Source of the DNA: Rhabditoides inermis
Lineage: Eukaryota; Nematoda; Chromadorea; Rhabditida; Rhabditidae
Direction: 5' to 3'
DNA length: 64,000 nt
Assembly (NCBI GenBank): GCA_963966185.1
Contig: CAWZYM010000115.1
Coordinates: 5,001-69,000 of the forward strand
Shown here: in pieces, positions 32,054 to 45,100 of the stretch
Layout: each line of letters begins with the position of its first letter
Position numbering within the stretch: the first letter of the stretch is position 1
Made by a program: the position numbers and the translations under genes
The notes under the pieces: model-generated
Databases searched by the model: none
The model's input: the letters and a program-made list of their open reading frames with translations, nothing else
What the model was told of the DNA's origin: nothing

Positions 32054-32519
32054 GGGGGAGAGAGATGAGGGAGCGTAGAGAGAAGCATACAAAATGGCGC
32101 GATAAAAAAAACCGATTCCGTGCCGCACGCTACGCGTTGTAATTTAGTAATCAGAAATTGTGGTGGTGTTCGCAGGCTGTAGTTGGATGACGTCACGAGT
32201 TTCTTTCTCTATGTTTTTCTCTCTTTCATAATATCATACATCCTTCCAGTGTAACAAAACTCACAAGTCACAAGAACAAAACCATATCTCCCTAATACTA
32301 ATTGCTTCTCTAGGGACGCGTATCTTTGACATTTTCACGTCCCCTCAAATGTTACATTAGTCCAGTGGTGAGTTCGACAAGTTGTTTGCGACACTGAGCG
32401 GCATAATCGAAACAGGGATACTGTAGATGCTTACGGTGGAATCTCATCTTTCTCCACACCACAGCAATGAACGCAAATCTCGAGCCGCCAATAAGCAGAA
32501 CTCTGAGAGAAAGACATTC

Positions 32520-32570
<51 letters not shown>

Positions 32571-33639
32571 AAGAGAGAGAAAGAGAGGACCCATACCGCG
32601 ACATGTGCCGGAGCCATGAGCAGTCGGCAGTCGTATCCGTCTAGCACGTCTTGGAGAGAGAAATGGTACGCTGCCACCTGAATGGAAGGTCATTTTGCAA
32701 CAAAAAAACTAGTGGAACTCCGAGACAAAGTCAAATCGAATCATCAATGTTTATCCAGAATCGCCTATTCATCATTCATGTACATATTGCACGCATGAGA
32801 GATGGTTTGGGAGAGACCCTAGACAAAGTCAAAATCAAAGTCAAAGGTTCTTTCAGGATCGCGTTTCGTGAACAGTGGTTAGTTCGACAAGTTCGTAGAC
32901 ACGTCGATAAAATATTGGTATACAAGTGCTGCTAGTAGTAGTAAGTGGTAGCTAGTGTACAAAATCAAGCAAGGATTGTTCACTACTTTGTCGAAGAGCT
33001 GTTATGTATCCTTTGAAACATATGACAATACACAAATGTTTCGGTGGCGTTCAGTTTTTTTTTTTCGAAACGTGACCCAACAGCGTGTTTCGACAACTTA
33101 TCGAAGGACACATACAAGTTCAAGTTACCAGTTGTTTCATGAAAATTACACTCACATGATAGACAACGTTCTTGCCCACGAGCTGCGCCCAGTAGACCAG
33201 CATCGCTATTCCTGCAAACGTTATTGTGACCCAAATACAACTACCGTAACCCTACCCTGTATGATGAACGGTGTTCGGAACGCTATATGCACACAACTCG
33301 CGCGAGCGACGACGACAAGAAGAGTGACGGCAACGGGGAGGAACGCCAAGCAAACGATCTGCAAGCAATCGATAAAATCGATCGATGAATAGGTTATCAT
33401 GTGTGATTTTGTTGTAAGTGTCATAACATGTTTGCTGTTTTGATTTTATTTAAAAAAATCATTCGATCGATAAGAAGTGGAGCCTTGAAGAAAGAAATAT
33501 GTGGCAACTTCTAACTGTACCGTACAGTGAATCAATAAATCGATGACATCAATCGATAAAATCGATAACTCACATCGGAGACGATAATCTCGGCGACGTT
33601 GACGTTTCTGACGGCGTTTCCGCAGCCGTTAGCAGTCAT
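29319..33639 (-). CDS. Seven-transmembrane chemoreceptor, SRE-like
   Basis: Thirteen exons with matching phases (33639-33574, 33358-33256, 33211-33156, 32677-32597, 32502-32473, 31465-31337, 31248-31157, 31107-31026, 30271-30205, 29993-29917, 29859-29771, 29692-29626, 29438-29319) give 352 residues, normal for nematode SRA/SRE-type receptors. Motifs are a TM3 end LPMLAVERTFAT (residues about 120-131) followed by YREYE, a loop RFQLNENI (225-232), TM6 GLQIFYLVSPLCCLIEII and TM7 GSWAGLLILAIYGWASVY. Exon 5 (30 nt) has the weak donor GTTCAT and is the least certain. Such receptors are G-protein-coupled and usually act in ciliated sensory neurons. Family assignment rests on motif memory; SRAB or SRB are alternatives. 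Confidence 0.75.
30010..30185 (-). repeat. Long pyrimidine tract (sense strand) in receptor intron
   Basis: The plus strand is (GA)-rich; on the gene's sense strand it is a CT tract upstream of the exon at 29,993. Similar tracts lie in other introns of the gene (31,270-31,313, 32,010-32,051 and 32,527-32,588). Confidence 0.9.
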
Positions 33640-34209
33640 GATTAGAAAAACATCGAATAGCAAAGAGAGAAGAGAGAGGTCTGAAATAAATCAATCAATC
33701 AATCAATAGTTTATCCGGAATTGTTACATCTGAAGATAATAATGATATGAAGCAAGACATATGCTAACGCCGGGGAAAGACAGGTAGGCTGAGGTTAGTG
33801 GTGGGAAGACAATACTTGATATTCTTCTAAACATCACATAGCAAATAGCACTTCTGCTGCAACTATAGGCGTGCGCGGTTAGAAATTGAGTTAACGAGTT
33901 AATATGCAAAATGTAAACTGATATAGAAGTTATATGTTTATTTATAATATTGAAGATTGCATTATTTGTTAGATTCAAAATATCAAAATTATGACAAAAA
34001 CGCCCAGTAGGGGAAATGTATCATTTGAAACGTATTTGGAATACAAAAAGAAAAGAATGTGTTCACGTGATAAGGTGAACAATTTGTAACTGTTTTCGTA
34101 GTTGCATAGCGATCATGAATAACCAATAACGCTGCACAACGAACAATGGTATATCCTCTGCACAAGAGAGGGAGAGAGAGAGAGAGAGAGAGAGACGGTC
34201 GAGAAAATG

Positions 34210-34626
34210 TTAATGAATCGGCGTTTCATACATACTACTCAACTTGTTTGTTGAGTAGTAGAAATACCGAGACATTACTACACAACCGCAAAAACGGAGT
34301 GGTTTTATATAATTAGAATGAACGACAGCCGTCGCGGTTTGAATATCATATTTGCCTCTCGGCGGTTTTTGTATTATTGAAATCGATTCTGCCACGGCGA
34401 GTGAAGAGGAAGCGGACAGTGGAGTCGATTGTGCGAACTGGTATAGTACAAATTGTAGAATGTAATAAGTGATAACCAGGGAATTGAAGAGCAAAGAGGT
34501 TACGGAAAGGAGTAACATGAGACTATGGAGAAGGCGAAGCAAACGGCGGCAGGCTACAAATATGGGAATGAAGAGAGGGAGAGCGAGGAAGTAAGAGAGG
34601 GAAAACGTCAAAATTTCTGGGATCAT
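34210..34626 (-). CDS. Possible hydrophobic protein or receptor N-terminal exon
   Basis: An intronless minus-strand frame of 138 codons begins with a strongly hydrophobic stretch (two candidate membrane segments in residues about 7-62, including LSYFLALPLFIPIFVACRR and LMLLLSVTSLLFNSLVITYY). The spacing resembles TM1-TM2 of serpentine receptors, with a His before the second segment. The rest is nondescript. It may be the start of another receptor gene, a remnant, or chance. Confidence 0.25.
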   Translation of the reverse strand: MIPEILTFSLSYFLALPLFIPIFVACRRLLRLLHSLMLLLSVTSLLFNSLVITYYILQFVLYQFAQSTPLSASSSLAVAESISIIQKPPRGKYDIQTATAVVHSNYIKPLRFCGCVVMSRYFYYSTNKLSSMYETPIH

Positions 34627-35809
34627 GCGAACTGGCTACAAATTGGCACCGCGGAAAATGAAAAAGTCTTGTTCTATAAAATAGTGTTTGCTACGTCAGC
34701 GCTTGCGAATCGCTCTAAACTGAAACACCTTTTTTTCTGAAGTCAACAACGCGTGCGAAAAAGGCAGGCATAAATGCGTCGACATCATGCAATAAGTCAG
34801 AAAAATGTCTTGAAAAAAAACTAATCAGTGGTTGATGAATGAGTGATTGCGGGAAAGCAGGATTGAGACAGTGTCTTGGCTTGTCTCCAACCAATGTTCA
34901 CGTTCATGACAAAACACTCATTCGTTTCATCGAAAGCAGCTGGAAAGAAAACAGACGCTCGGTGTTGAGTTATAAGAAACATGCAATTATCACATATCAC
35001 TTTTTAATACACATCGGAATGTGAAAATCACGTTTTAGGAGGAAACAAGGATATTGCTATCAGTTTAGAAACCAAACATGTTATCTTATACTAAACAGAG
35101 GGGCGGGGCTTGGTTGTTTGGCCGCCGCTGACCAACAACCATTTCGTGACATGCTGTTTATTAAATTTGCAAGTAGGTTTCTTTTTGCAAATAACCAAAT
35201 GATCAACACTTCAAAAACGCTTGAAAGGAAGGATGGCTGTTACAGAGAAAAAAAAACGCACTTATTCAGGTCTAGATGTGATTGTGATGTGTGCTCAAAG
35301 AACGCTTTCTGTGGCCTAACATGATGGTCCCGACTGGTAGGTCGGAACCATCATCACTGAATTCCATCAGTGCTGATGGTCCCGATTCGGTCTGGTGGAT
35401 AGGATCTAATTCTAGAAAAATTTGTGGCTTTTTTCAAATAATACCTCGGAAATATCACATTTCGACTTTATGAAATGTCGCTATTATCCATCTATACTTC
35501 CGTAAATATGTGATGTATTGTACGCCATGACTTTTTCAAATACTACTTTTTTGACTTGAAAACACAGCTCAACTGTCATATCAAATGTCTGGATAAGCCT
35601 AGTATGCCTATACTTAGTAACTAGTACAAGTAGCATATTTGCAACCGACAGTACATTCACACCTACTCAGGTAATCTCAGGTATATTGCAAAATATCGCA
35701 GCTGACCATCTATTTCTATACCGACAATGTGGGAGTATCCTTATTTAGAACATAGCGTTTATAGCCAAACTGAAATGTAGCCTGTCGAATCGAGCGCTTA
35801 CGTCAGAAT

Positions 35810-35857
<48 letters not shown>

Positions 35858-37331
35858 GAGAGATCATTTCAGCTGCTTTCGAGCACAAATACCTTACTCT
35901 TCCCGAAGACGTATTTACAAAAAAAGAACACTTTTAATACGGTACAATAGAATCACGATTTTTCTAGACAAGCATACTGTAACCAGCGTGACTCTCAAAT
36001 CAAAAAAAAAATGATAATTTGATTTCCTCTGTAAGAAAATACGATAATGAATCTTATAGCTATCACACATACACATACACATACAAAGTGTGAAAGAGTT
36101 ATACGTACGAGATACAAGAAAGCAATACACGGAAAAACGTAAACTTTTCCTAGCGACCGAGGGAGACAAGGTTATGACGATAATATATCATGTATTATGG
36201 CTAATATATCGTACATAACTTAGTTGTGTGACGCGGGACATAGCTAGGCAAGAAATCGAAAGACCGAAACTATACGTGAGAATGTACCAATGTACGGTAG
36301 GCCTCGATAAACCGTGCAGTTTTGCCAAGTTGAAGGTGAATCTATTTACTTGAATAAACGTAGAAGAGATACAATACAGTCTCGTTATGAAATTAACACC
36401 CAACAAAAGCGGTGGTTTATCAAAGAATGGCGTTAATTAGAGGCAACAAAGATACAGCACAGTTTTTCACCGTCACATAAAACGAAAAACATCTTCAGAG
36501 GTTGATAAATCATTAATAAAAGTGATTATTACATGTGATTAATTGTTCTAGACTGCCTTTTCCTTGTCGGTACGATTTTTGGTTTTGTGGTTTTAGACAA
36601 CGGAGAAAGTAGTATTCTGAAAATGACCAATTACGTAAACGAAAAAAATAACTAGTACATGTCTGAATGGAATTACAGAAAGAGAACTCTCCAGAGATTC
36701 GAATTGAATGAACACTCACTCAAAAAAATCCAAATTTACGGCACACCACCACACCATATTGACCAAATTATCAGCAGTGATTCACAAACAATTTCCATCT
36801 CTTCAAAATGTAAATTATAAAAGGAACACAAACTGCAACTGCATTACTCACACTTTTTGATAGTAATTTCACAAATATGTAAACAAAAAAGAGAGTGGAG
36901 AGAAAGAGAGGGGAGAGAAAGCGAGTGTAACCATCTCTACACGCTTGTCAGATCGGATGATCCTAACCAGTGCGCTGCCAATCAGCGTCCAATAGGACAA
37001 CTGCGAATTGAGGCCAGCGTCACACTGTATTGGTGTGCATCCAATCTACTAGTTGCTTGCAACTCTGTCAATTTTCAATATTTCCTGACGATCACAAGCC
37101 ATTCCGTAAGGCGTAAGGACCATATTTGTGTGGCACAGTTCGCGAATGGTTTTCATGCACATTTTTTTTGAACCTGCATCTTACGGTGCAAAAACCCTCT
37201 TCCACCTTAGTGTTAGGTTCTTATGAAAGATTTCGTTTGAGATTCCGAATAAACATATAATTTGAAAATTTGGTGAGGGTCGTCGCAACTGTCAGACAGA
37301 CACACACGCGCCCCTGCTAGGCAGAGACCGG

Positions 37332-37387
<56 letters not shown>

Positions 37388-38408
37388 CTTTTCACCGCGG
37401 GTCGACCCCGCTCCCAGTTGCCACGGTCATTATTGCACATCGCCCACCCCCCAACACTTCTATTCGCATCGATTGCTAAATTGCTATCATCGCCACATAA
37501 TCATATTACTTTTGATAGTTTATACTGCATGAATAGGCGTATTAGGAGGTACGGATGACTCACATTACTTCTGATTTTCTCATCATACTTTGAACATTTC
37601 AACATCTGCAAGGAATGGTCGACGCTCTTTGTTCCTTCGGTTTTGTAGGCGCGCTCTATCCTCTATTCCCGTTATCGTGACGCAGAAAGTGGGGCTACTG
37701 TATCTTGTTATTGTAGTTTATACGTGCGTGCCTATGCTTGCAGGAGCAGAATTCCGTGACGCAATTATCTTTGCATTTTTGATCGACTTCTCTCCAAATA
37801 AACTTAGTGGCAAACGTGTAGAAAATGCGCTCGCTGGAAGGAGTGTCATAATTCATAACCTGTTCGGAACCTGGGGGGATGGTGACGTGCGCAGACGAAG
37901 TTGCCATTCAAAACAAAACGAGAGGCACAAACTATGTGCACTAGAAACGTCCACGTCTCCACTGCACGTAATTGGGTTTAGTGTTCCTTCTCCGATTCTC
38001 AGTCCCTCTAGAACCTAAATCACTTCTGCCACGTACTTTTCCACGAACAAATGTCCCTCATCTCGTCACCGCAGTATGAGCAGTTTTGAGAAAGTTACAT
38101 TTTTTCGGAATGTACACTTTTTTCGAAAGTTTAAAGCACTGTGGCGGAATCGCCCTGGCAGTCGCTGAATCTGAAGGAAAAAGTTGGCTCGTTAGTTGGT
38201 TGCCTGTTTTTGACAGGCGACAGGGGCTAGCGATGCGTATCAGACCCGAATGAAATACAATACGAATACGTGATACGTGAGCATGCAACAGGCCGACAGG
38301 CCGACACCAATTCTCGTTTCAAGGCCACTGGGTGAAGTGGTGACCCTGTCAACTCTCCGCCGATCGTTGTCTACTCTACTCAACGCGCGAGGTTGTTCAT
38401 TTCGTCTA

Positions 38409-38410
38409 CG

Positions 38411-38506
<96 letters not shown>
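38409..38506 (+). repeat. (CT)n microsatellite
   Basis: About 49 CT units with two CTTT interruptions, in the intergenic interval. Confidence 0.95.
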
Positions 38507-38508
<2 letters not shown>

Positions 38509-40028
38509 TACTCTGGAATCCACAATGAGTCCTCTTCTACTGGGTGTGGCAATCAGCCAATCCACGGTGCGTACATAATTGAATATTTATGCCCGGTTTC
38601 GGGCGGCGGCAAGTAGTCCCTTTGTGAGGTGGGAGAGAGGTATTTGTTTGTCCATCCTTTCTCGCATGTTCCCCAACATACAACTCTCACTAGTCTTATT
38701 ATCCAGTGGACATTTCCATTCAACGCCTAGTGAAGTGGAACAAATTGAGTGGGGTCATTTCGTCTACGATCTACGCTGTTCCACAAATCGAAATAAATGA
38801 TGTCTAAAAATAAATAATCTGTTATCCTAAACGGTTTAGTACACTTATTCTAATATTCAAGTGTCTTTGATCGCTCGAATGAGTGAGAGAATGAGTGCGT
38901 AGTTCGGTTTAGTGTGACACAATGTGCCTCGATGAGTAGATTGATTGCGCGCGGTTGTAACGCACTCTCTCTCTCTCTCTCTCGCCTCTCTCTCTCTCTC
39001 CTCTTTGCGTACGCAACCACATTGTCCAAAACAAGCCGCATTATCATTGATGAATTGATCATTCATTGATAGCTGCATTTGTATACTCATGTTGTGTTCG
39101 TTATTTTCTTCAAATAACACGTATTTTTGTTCTTTGATCACGCAAGAAACGTCCATCTCCTGTTTGGTATTTCCTCCTTCTCCTCCTCCTTTTTCACACA
39201 ACATGGCAAAGGGTGCGGCATCTCTTTTCCACCCTCTCTTCCACCCTCCTCCCTCCCCCCTCTCTCTCTCTCTCCCTCTCTCCCTCTCTCCGGTCGCCGC
39301 TGCGCGCACAATAAAAGGGAAATTACACGATCACATGATTCCAGACCGTGTGTGTGGAGAGAAATTTGCATATTTGACCACTAGCACGTTCAATTTCACC
39401 TTTTATTCGTGCCAAAACAGGGGTATAACCACACAACGTCCTTGTTCACTTAATTTATCGCACTTCCTCGTTCCTTGTTGGAAATGTCTTGTTGTGTAAC
39501 ATGTGAGCATCTGGCTTCTGCCAATTCATCTCACTTGTACAAAGCAACACTTGAGAGCGGTATAAAAGCCGTTTCGCATCTTCTTCGCTGCTTTCAAATC
39601 AACGTACCGCATGTTGGCATGTTCAACAGTGTCCACCGCGAAAGTTTGATCGGTCAATTCCCAATCTCTCTCTCTCTCATGTTTCTCTCTCCCTTTTCCG
39701 ATCTAATGCGTTTCGCTCTCGAAATAGACATTTTGCACAGTCGAGCCGTTTGCTCTATCGATTTCTACCTGTGATACCATAGGAAACCAGTGTTTTCCAT
39801 CTCATCACCTCTCCCCCTAATCCCCATATCTAATTAACATACAGAGCTCCTTCGCCTCTAAACAAGACATCTAGGGAGATGGAAATGAAAGTGCACCCGC
39901 CGCTAGAAGCTCATAAATTTTTGGAGGTTCCAGCCTCCGCAGAAAGGATTTGGAAGGCGAGATGGTGTGGAAATAGCGTGGTAAAGCGAGAGGGACGCGA
40001 CGCGCGACGCTGATAATTATACCTCCAG

Positions 40029-40030
<2 letters not shown>

Positions 40031-40095
<65 letters not shown>
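40031..40095 (+). repeat. (CT)n microsatellite upstream of the 85-residue protein gene
   Basis: About 32 CT units, 170 bases before the start codon at 40,264. The next (GA)n tract is in intron 1 (40,389-40,602). Confidence 0.95.
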
Positions 40096-40098
<3 letters not shown>

Positions 40099-40263
40099 CG
40101 AACCAACCGCAGTATTGCATTCGAGACGACCACATTTCTCCCGCGCTTCGTTTTTCGTGGCTTTTTGTTGAGTGTTTGCTATCGCGTTGGACTTTTTTGC
40201 TACGTTTTTTTCGCATTGTTGTTCATTGAATGCTAAATTTCGTCTAAATTCCAGGAAGCCACC

Positions 40264-40389
40264 ATGCCCAAGCAGGAGTTTGAGGTATCTTTCTCACGAA
40301 TTACACAAAAATATGAATTACTTTTTCGGAACACTTCTTGACTTTTGTTTTTTGTACAGTCAAAACATATAAGAACCCGATAAATAGAG

Positions 40390-40447
<58 letters not shown>

Positions 40448-40535
40448 CAGACAGAGAGACAGAGAGAGAGGAGAAAAAGCGAGAGGAGAAAGAGAGAGAG
40501 GAGAGAGAGAGAGAGAGACAGAGAGAGAGAGATAC

Positions 40536-40601
<66 letters not shown>

Positions 40602-41385
40602 CGCTCCCCTAGGTGATCGACTACTTCGGCCCCCTTGTCGTCGCCACCATCTTCTCGGTCGTCCTCTTCACCCTCTCCTTCTTCTTCATCAACTGGTTCT
40701 GCATCACCAAACACGACGACTTCACCGTCTTCGAGAAGGTACAGTTGACTATTGTCTACTAGTGTATCCGAAAACAGTACTACCACCTTCATTGATGCGG
40801 ACTTGCGGACAGCTACAGGAGTCATGAATTCATGCAGATATCTTGGTAGTGGTTAGTATCCGTGTCGGCCTACTGTATCTGTAAACTACTGTATATGTAT
40901 ATGTAGCCTACTGTATTTGTATCTGTATCTGTAAACACTAGTACCGTCACCTTCGTTGATAGGAACATGTGGATCACGGAAGGCTCTGCGGTTCTCTAAA
41001 CATCTGCCTCGTGTTTTATCTACACCACAGCGTGCGAGTTAGCATAGAACTAAACCATAGGAGTAGGTGTTGTGGATGTGTCTCTCTAATCACTCATTGC
41101 AGGCCGGTGCGCGCAAGTTCAACATCAAGCTCGGCCCGCACTCGATGCGTCAGATGCGCAAGGTGAGTTCCTACACTCTTTCTCTTTTAAATTCTCTTTC
41201 AACCTTTCTCTTTCATAACTGATACGATACACATTCGTAAGAAAGATGAGAAAGACACACCAGGACTAATGATTCAGACATAGTTCTGTGTTATCAGTTA
41301 TCATCTCTTTATCCCTCTATCATTCCTTCTCTAGGCCGGCCTCGCCGACGAGGAGTCCATCATCTCGTCCGACGACGAGGAGTAA
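40264..41385 (+). CDS. Small single-pass membrane protein with acidic dileucine-type tail
   Basis: Four exons in phase (40264-40284, 40613-40738, 41103-41162, 41335-41385) give 85 residues. The start is in good context (GCCACCATG), eight bases behind a consensus acceptor (TTCCAG). One hydrophobic segment (residues about 13-35) is followed by a basic middle (KLGPHSMRQMRK) and an acidic end DEESIISSDDEE. EESII fits the [DE]xxxL[LI]-type adaptor signal loosely, and the serines lie in casein-kinase-2-like contexts. I do not recognise the family. Intron 1 contains a 214-bp (GA)-rich tract just before the acceptor. Confidence 0.8.
40389..40602 (+). repeat. (GA)n-rich tract filling most of intron 1
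   Basis: Nearly pure purine with interspersed ACAGAG. It ends about 10 bases before the 3' splice site. Confidence 0.95.
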
Positions 41386-41805
41386 AATGGTACGGTACGA
41401 GGTACTGTACTTGGAAATTCCCGACTACTGTAAGTGTAACTGTACATGTCACATATGTCCACTGGTCGGTAATCTGTAAACTATAGGAAACGGAAAATCA
41501 CTTCTTCTATAATTTACAGATAATCGAAGGTCTACTTCATATACGTTTCACATACCACACATAAGCAACTACACGCCAACTTTTTTAAAATATGGTTGTT
41601 ATCCACTGTGCCACTATGTCGATTTTTCAGACATCCACTCCACTCAGATTCCTACTCTCCATCGATCGATAATCGATCGTCTACGGCATTCCATTCTCAC
41701 TGCATTGCCTTACCTGTGTATGTATCGCTGTCCAACCCCCTTCACTTACAAACATAGATCTAGAGTATTAGCCCTTTTATCCCATTGTAAAAATAATGAT
41801 TGTGT

Positions 41806-41811
41806 AATAAA
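41806..41811 (+). terminator. Polyadenylation signal AATAAA
   Basis: Lies about 420 bases after the stop of the 85-residue protein gene and 300 bases from the convergent eIF2A stop. The 41,386-42,114 interval otherwise holds only the two 3' ends. Confidence 0.6.
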
Positions 41812-42114
41812 TCCATCCAAACCATAATCGCATAGCTTTATCTCTTATCATTTAAAAACTCGTCTTCTAGTGTCAAGCAACAAACAGAGACAGACACTTC
41901 TGCAGTCTCTCTCACGCCCTATTCGCTCATCAGAAGAAAAAGAAGCAACAAAAAGACACGACACCCGGATGATGAGACGACAGAGCCGACAACAACAACG
42001 TGATACAAAATGAAGGAAACAAGAAACCAACAACGCTCATACCGGGTCGCGAAGAAGAAAAAAGCTGGTCGGGGAGTGATCGATCAATATCAATCAATAG
42101 ACGTGTGGGCGGAT

Positions 42115-45100
42115 TCAGACCTTGAGCGCGTTGAGCTCCTCGAGAAGAGCCGCCTCACCAGCAATCTTCGTCAACTGGTTCGCCTAGAAACATCGCATTG
42201 ACCATTGCCTCACTGTCTGTTACGGATCGCATCTCCTTCTCCTCCTCCCCTCTTCGTCTCTCTCTCTCTCTCTCTCCTTCCCCCTTCTCCCTCTCCTCCT
42301 CCCTCCCACCCTCTCTCTCTCCCTCTTCTCTCTCTCCCCACCCCTCTCTCTCTCTCTCCCCACCCCCCCCCCCTCTCTCTCCCCCCTCTTTCTCTTCCTC
42401 TCCCTCCTCTCCACCCACTTGCAGCTTCTCTCCCTTGGCCTGCTTGTCCTTGAGGGACGCAATGTCGTCGATCTTCTTCTGCAGCTTGACGATCGCCTTC
42501 TCGAGCTCCGTCTTCTGCGGCGCCGCGGCCGAGGACGCCGGCGCGCCACGGGCCTGGCCTGCAACTCCCACATGTCATCTCATACAATCAGAATCAGATT
42601 ATTTATCTCGATTCAAGCAGCACATACGTGCCGCCCCACCACAAACCCTTCATCTACCCTACTTCATAACATAGAGTGAGTCGGGAAGAGGAATAGTCTT
42701 CTCCCTCCCCCCCCTTGACTCACCAGCCTTCCTGAGATGGGGCGGCACGTACGCGCCCGCCTTGCTCACCGCCCCCGACGGCAGGTTGTTCAGCGGGTGA
42801 CCGCCAGCCTGCAATCGGGCAATCAATCAAACACTTATCCAGAATCTCTATATCCTGACTATACAACAACCTGCAGCCTGTAATGCAATCACATCTTGCA
42901 CATCGTATATAAGTTTCAACACCATAGTTTATGAATTCAATCTTTATCTCAACTCAATGTTCCACAACCATTACTAATAAGGACCAAACTGCCATGCAAT
43001 CACATTCCACATTCTGATAAGTAATAAGTTTCACCACAATAGTTTACAATGAATTCAATGCTTCTCGTAATGTTCCATTAACAATTCCATAATACAACCA
43101 CATTTCAAACGACATGTCTAGAATAAGTTTCATCACTATACATTTTACTCTGATATTAAACTTCACTCAATACAAGCAGTGTGAAGACACCTACATCACA
43201 AACCACAAACACGCACCTTCTTGATGAGCAGGCCGGCCTGCATCTTCTGCTGCTTGGTCAGCTCCTGCACCTCGAAGCGGTTGTACGAGCGCAGCGGACG
43301 CCACTGCACCTGAACAACGAGAGCGTCTCTCTCTCTCTCCTTCTTCTCCCCTCTCTCTCATTCTACCAGTCTATCCCTCCTCCTCCTCCTTCTCCTCTCT
43401 CTCCTTTCTCCCTCTCTTTCCCCCCCCCCTCTCCACGCACCTGCCACAGCTCCTCCTGCGGGCTGGCATACGGCACCTCGGCCAGCATGCGGCCAGTGTA
43501 GTGCCACAGCCTGAAAACGAATCACTCTAATCAACTACCAACCACAATCACATCAACACCTAGTCCTGTCTAGCCGTCCATCGCCATCCAGACATCCACA
43601 CATAGTGTTGTCATCGATTTCCGTAACGGTCACTTATAAAACGGTCCTCCCCATTCATTCTTCCTTGCTTCCATATAATGATTCCGGATAAACGATTGAT
43701 TGATCATGATTATTGATTGTGGTGTCCTTCCCCACCTGTAGTTGTTGTCGATCCTGAGCCGGGGCGTGGTGGTAGCCGTCATGAAGTGCTGGCCGTCGGG
43801 CGCCCACTCAAACTGCGTCGTGTTCGGCACCTCGATCTGCAACAACCGCAACACAATCAATCAATCAATCAATTGGCAACTCTCTACCTCCCTCTCGTTC
43901 TCGCCTTTTTCTCTATGAATAAATGAAAATGTATACAAGTACGTTTCACCGTGCACATAATCGTGCGATAAGTAATATGCAACAATGCTGTTCTATCCAG
44001 AATCGACCGCACCCCCTCCCCCCTCTCCCTCCCACCCACCGTCACGATGCCCTTCCTCTTCTCCACATCCCAAAACTCCATCTTGCCGGTCGCAATGTTG
44101 CCAAAGCCGCACACGAGCAGAATGTTGCCTGCAACACATTGATATTCAATCTGGCATATGCTCCCTCTCTCCATCGGGCATTGTTTACCCGGCACCAAAC
44201 CATTAACCTGTTCACTGTACGTATATTCCGTGTTACTGCCTACCATAAACCACACCCTCCCCCCCCCACCCGCCCCTCACCAAACGTGTTGTAGTGGATG
44301 TCGTTCTTGGGGCCCTCGGCCATGTCGAACACCGCGTCTCCGCGCAGGTTGTACAGCGTCACCTGTGATATACAAGTTCTCTCCTCCCTCTGTCTCTCTC
44401 TCCTCTCTCTCCCCCCCCCTTCGCTCTCTCCCTTTCTCTCCCCCCCCCCCCCGCCACTCTCTCTATCTCTCTCCTCCCCTTTCTCTCCCCCCCCCCACCT
44501 TGGCCGGCATGTATCCGTAGCACACGGCAAACTCGCGCCCATTCGGGTTCCACTTGGCCGCGTAGATCGGACCCTGCAGCAACATTGAAAAAAATAAGTT
44601 TCACACAGAACACATATACAATACTAACATGTATAACACAATTAGTACTCGAATCCCCCTAACAATTCCTTTCCACTATTTAACAAAAATACAAGAGGAT
44701 AAGAATAAACACCAAATTCATATTACATACACCCCCACCTTCTTGTGCAGCGGCACGATGCACGACTCGCTGGTCGCCACATTGATGAGGTAGATCTGCA
44801 AGAGGGAAATCATAATCACATCCACCATCCACGTCTTGTCAATCATCAACAAATTGCGTGCGTGTTTTGTTTCGAAGTTTCGAAGAGACTCCTTTACAAA
44901 ACGAGAACTCTTTCTCCTCTTCCTTCACCATCACCATCACCACCACCACTCACTCACCGACTGCTCGCCATAGTACGACTGGTTCGTCGCGTCAACATCT
45001 GTCGACGTCACAATCAGAAGCGCGTTGCCTGAAACGATTCAAATGGTGAAACAACAACGTTGGTGGTCCACTTAATAACCGCCAATTTTGGCGCTCCACG

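Larger units (their letters stand above)
33640..40263. other. Long gene-poor interval
   Basis: No confident gene. It contains a hydrophobic minus-strand frame (34,210-34,626, listed separately), small hairpins at 35,321-35,372, and (GA)n or (CT)n tracts at 34,167-34,196, 35,815-35,864, 37,336-37,383, 38,409-38,506, 38,965-39,001 and 40,031-40,095. A minus-strand open stretch at 37,695-37,907 could be an exon but has no support. The last part, before 40,264, must hold the promoter of the next gene. Confidence 0.5.

Noticed and set aside
37695..37907. Minus-strand exon of about 70 codons
   Set aside because: The composition looks mildly coding, but there is no partner exon, convincing splice border or recognisable motif.
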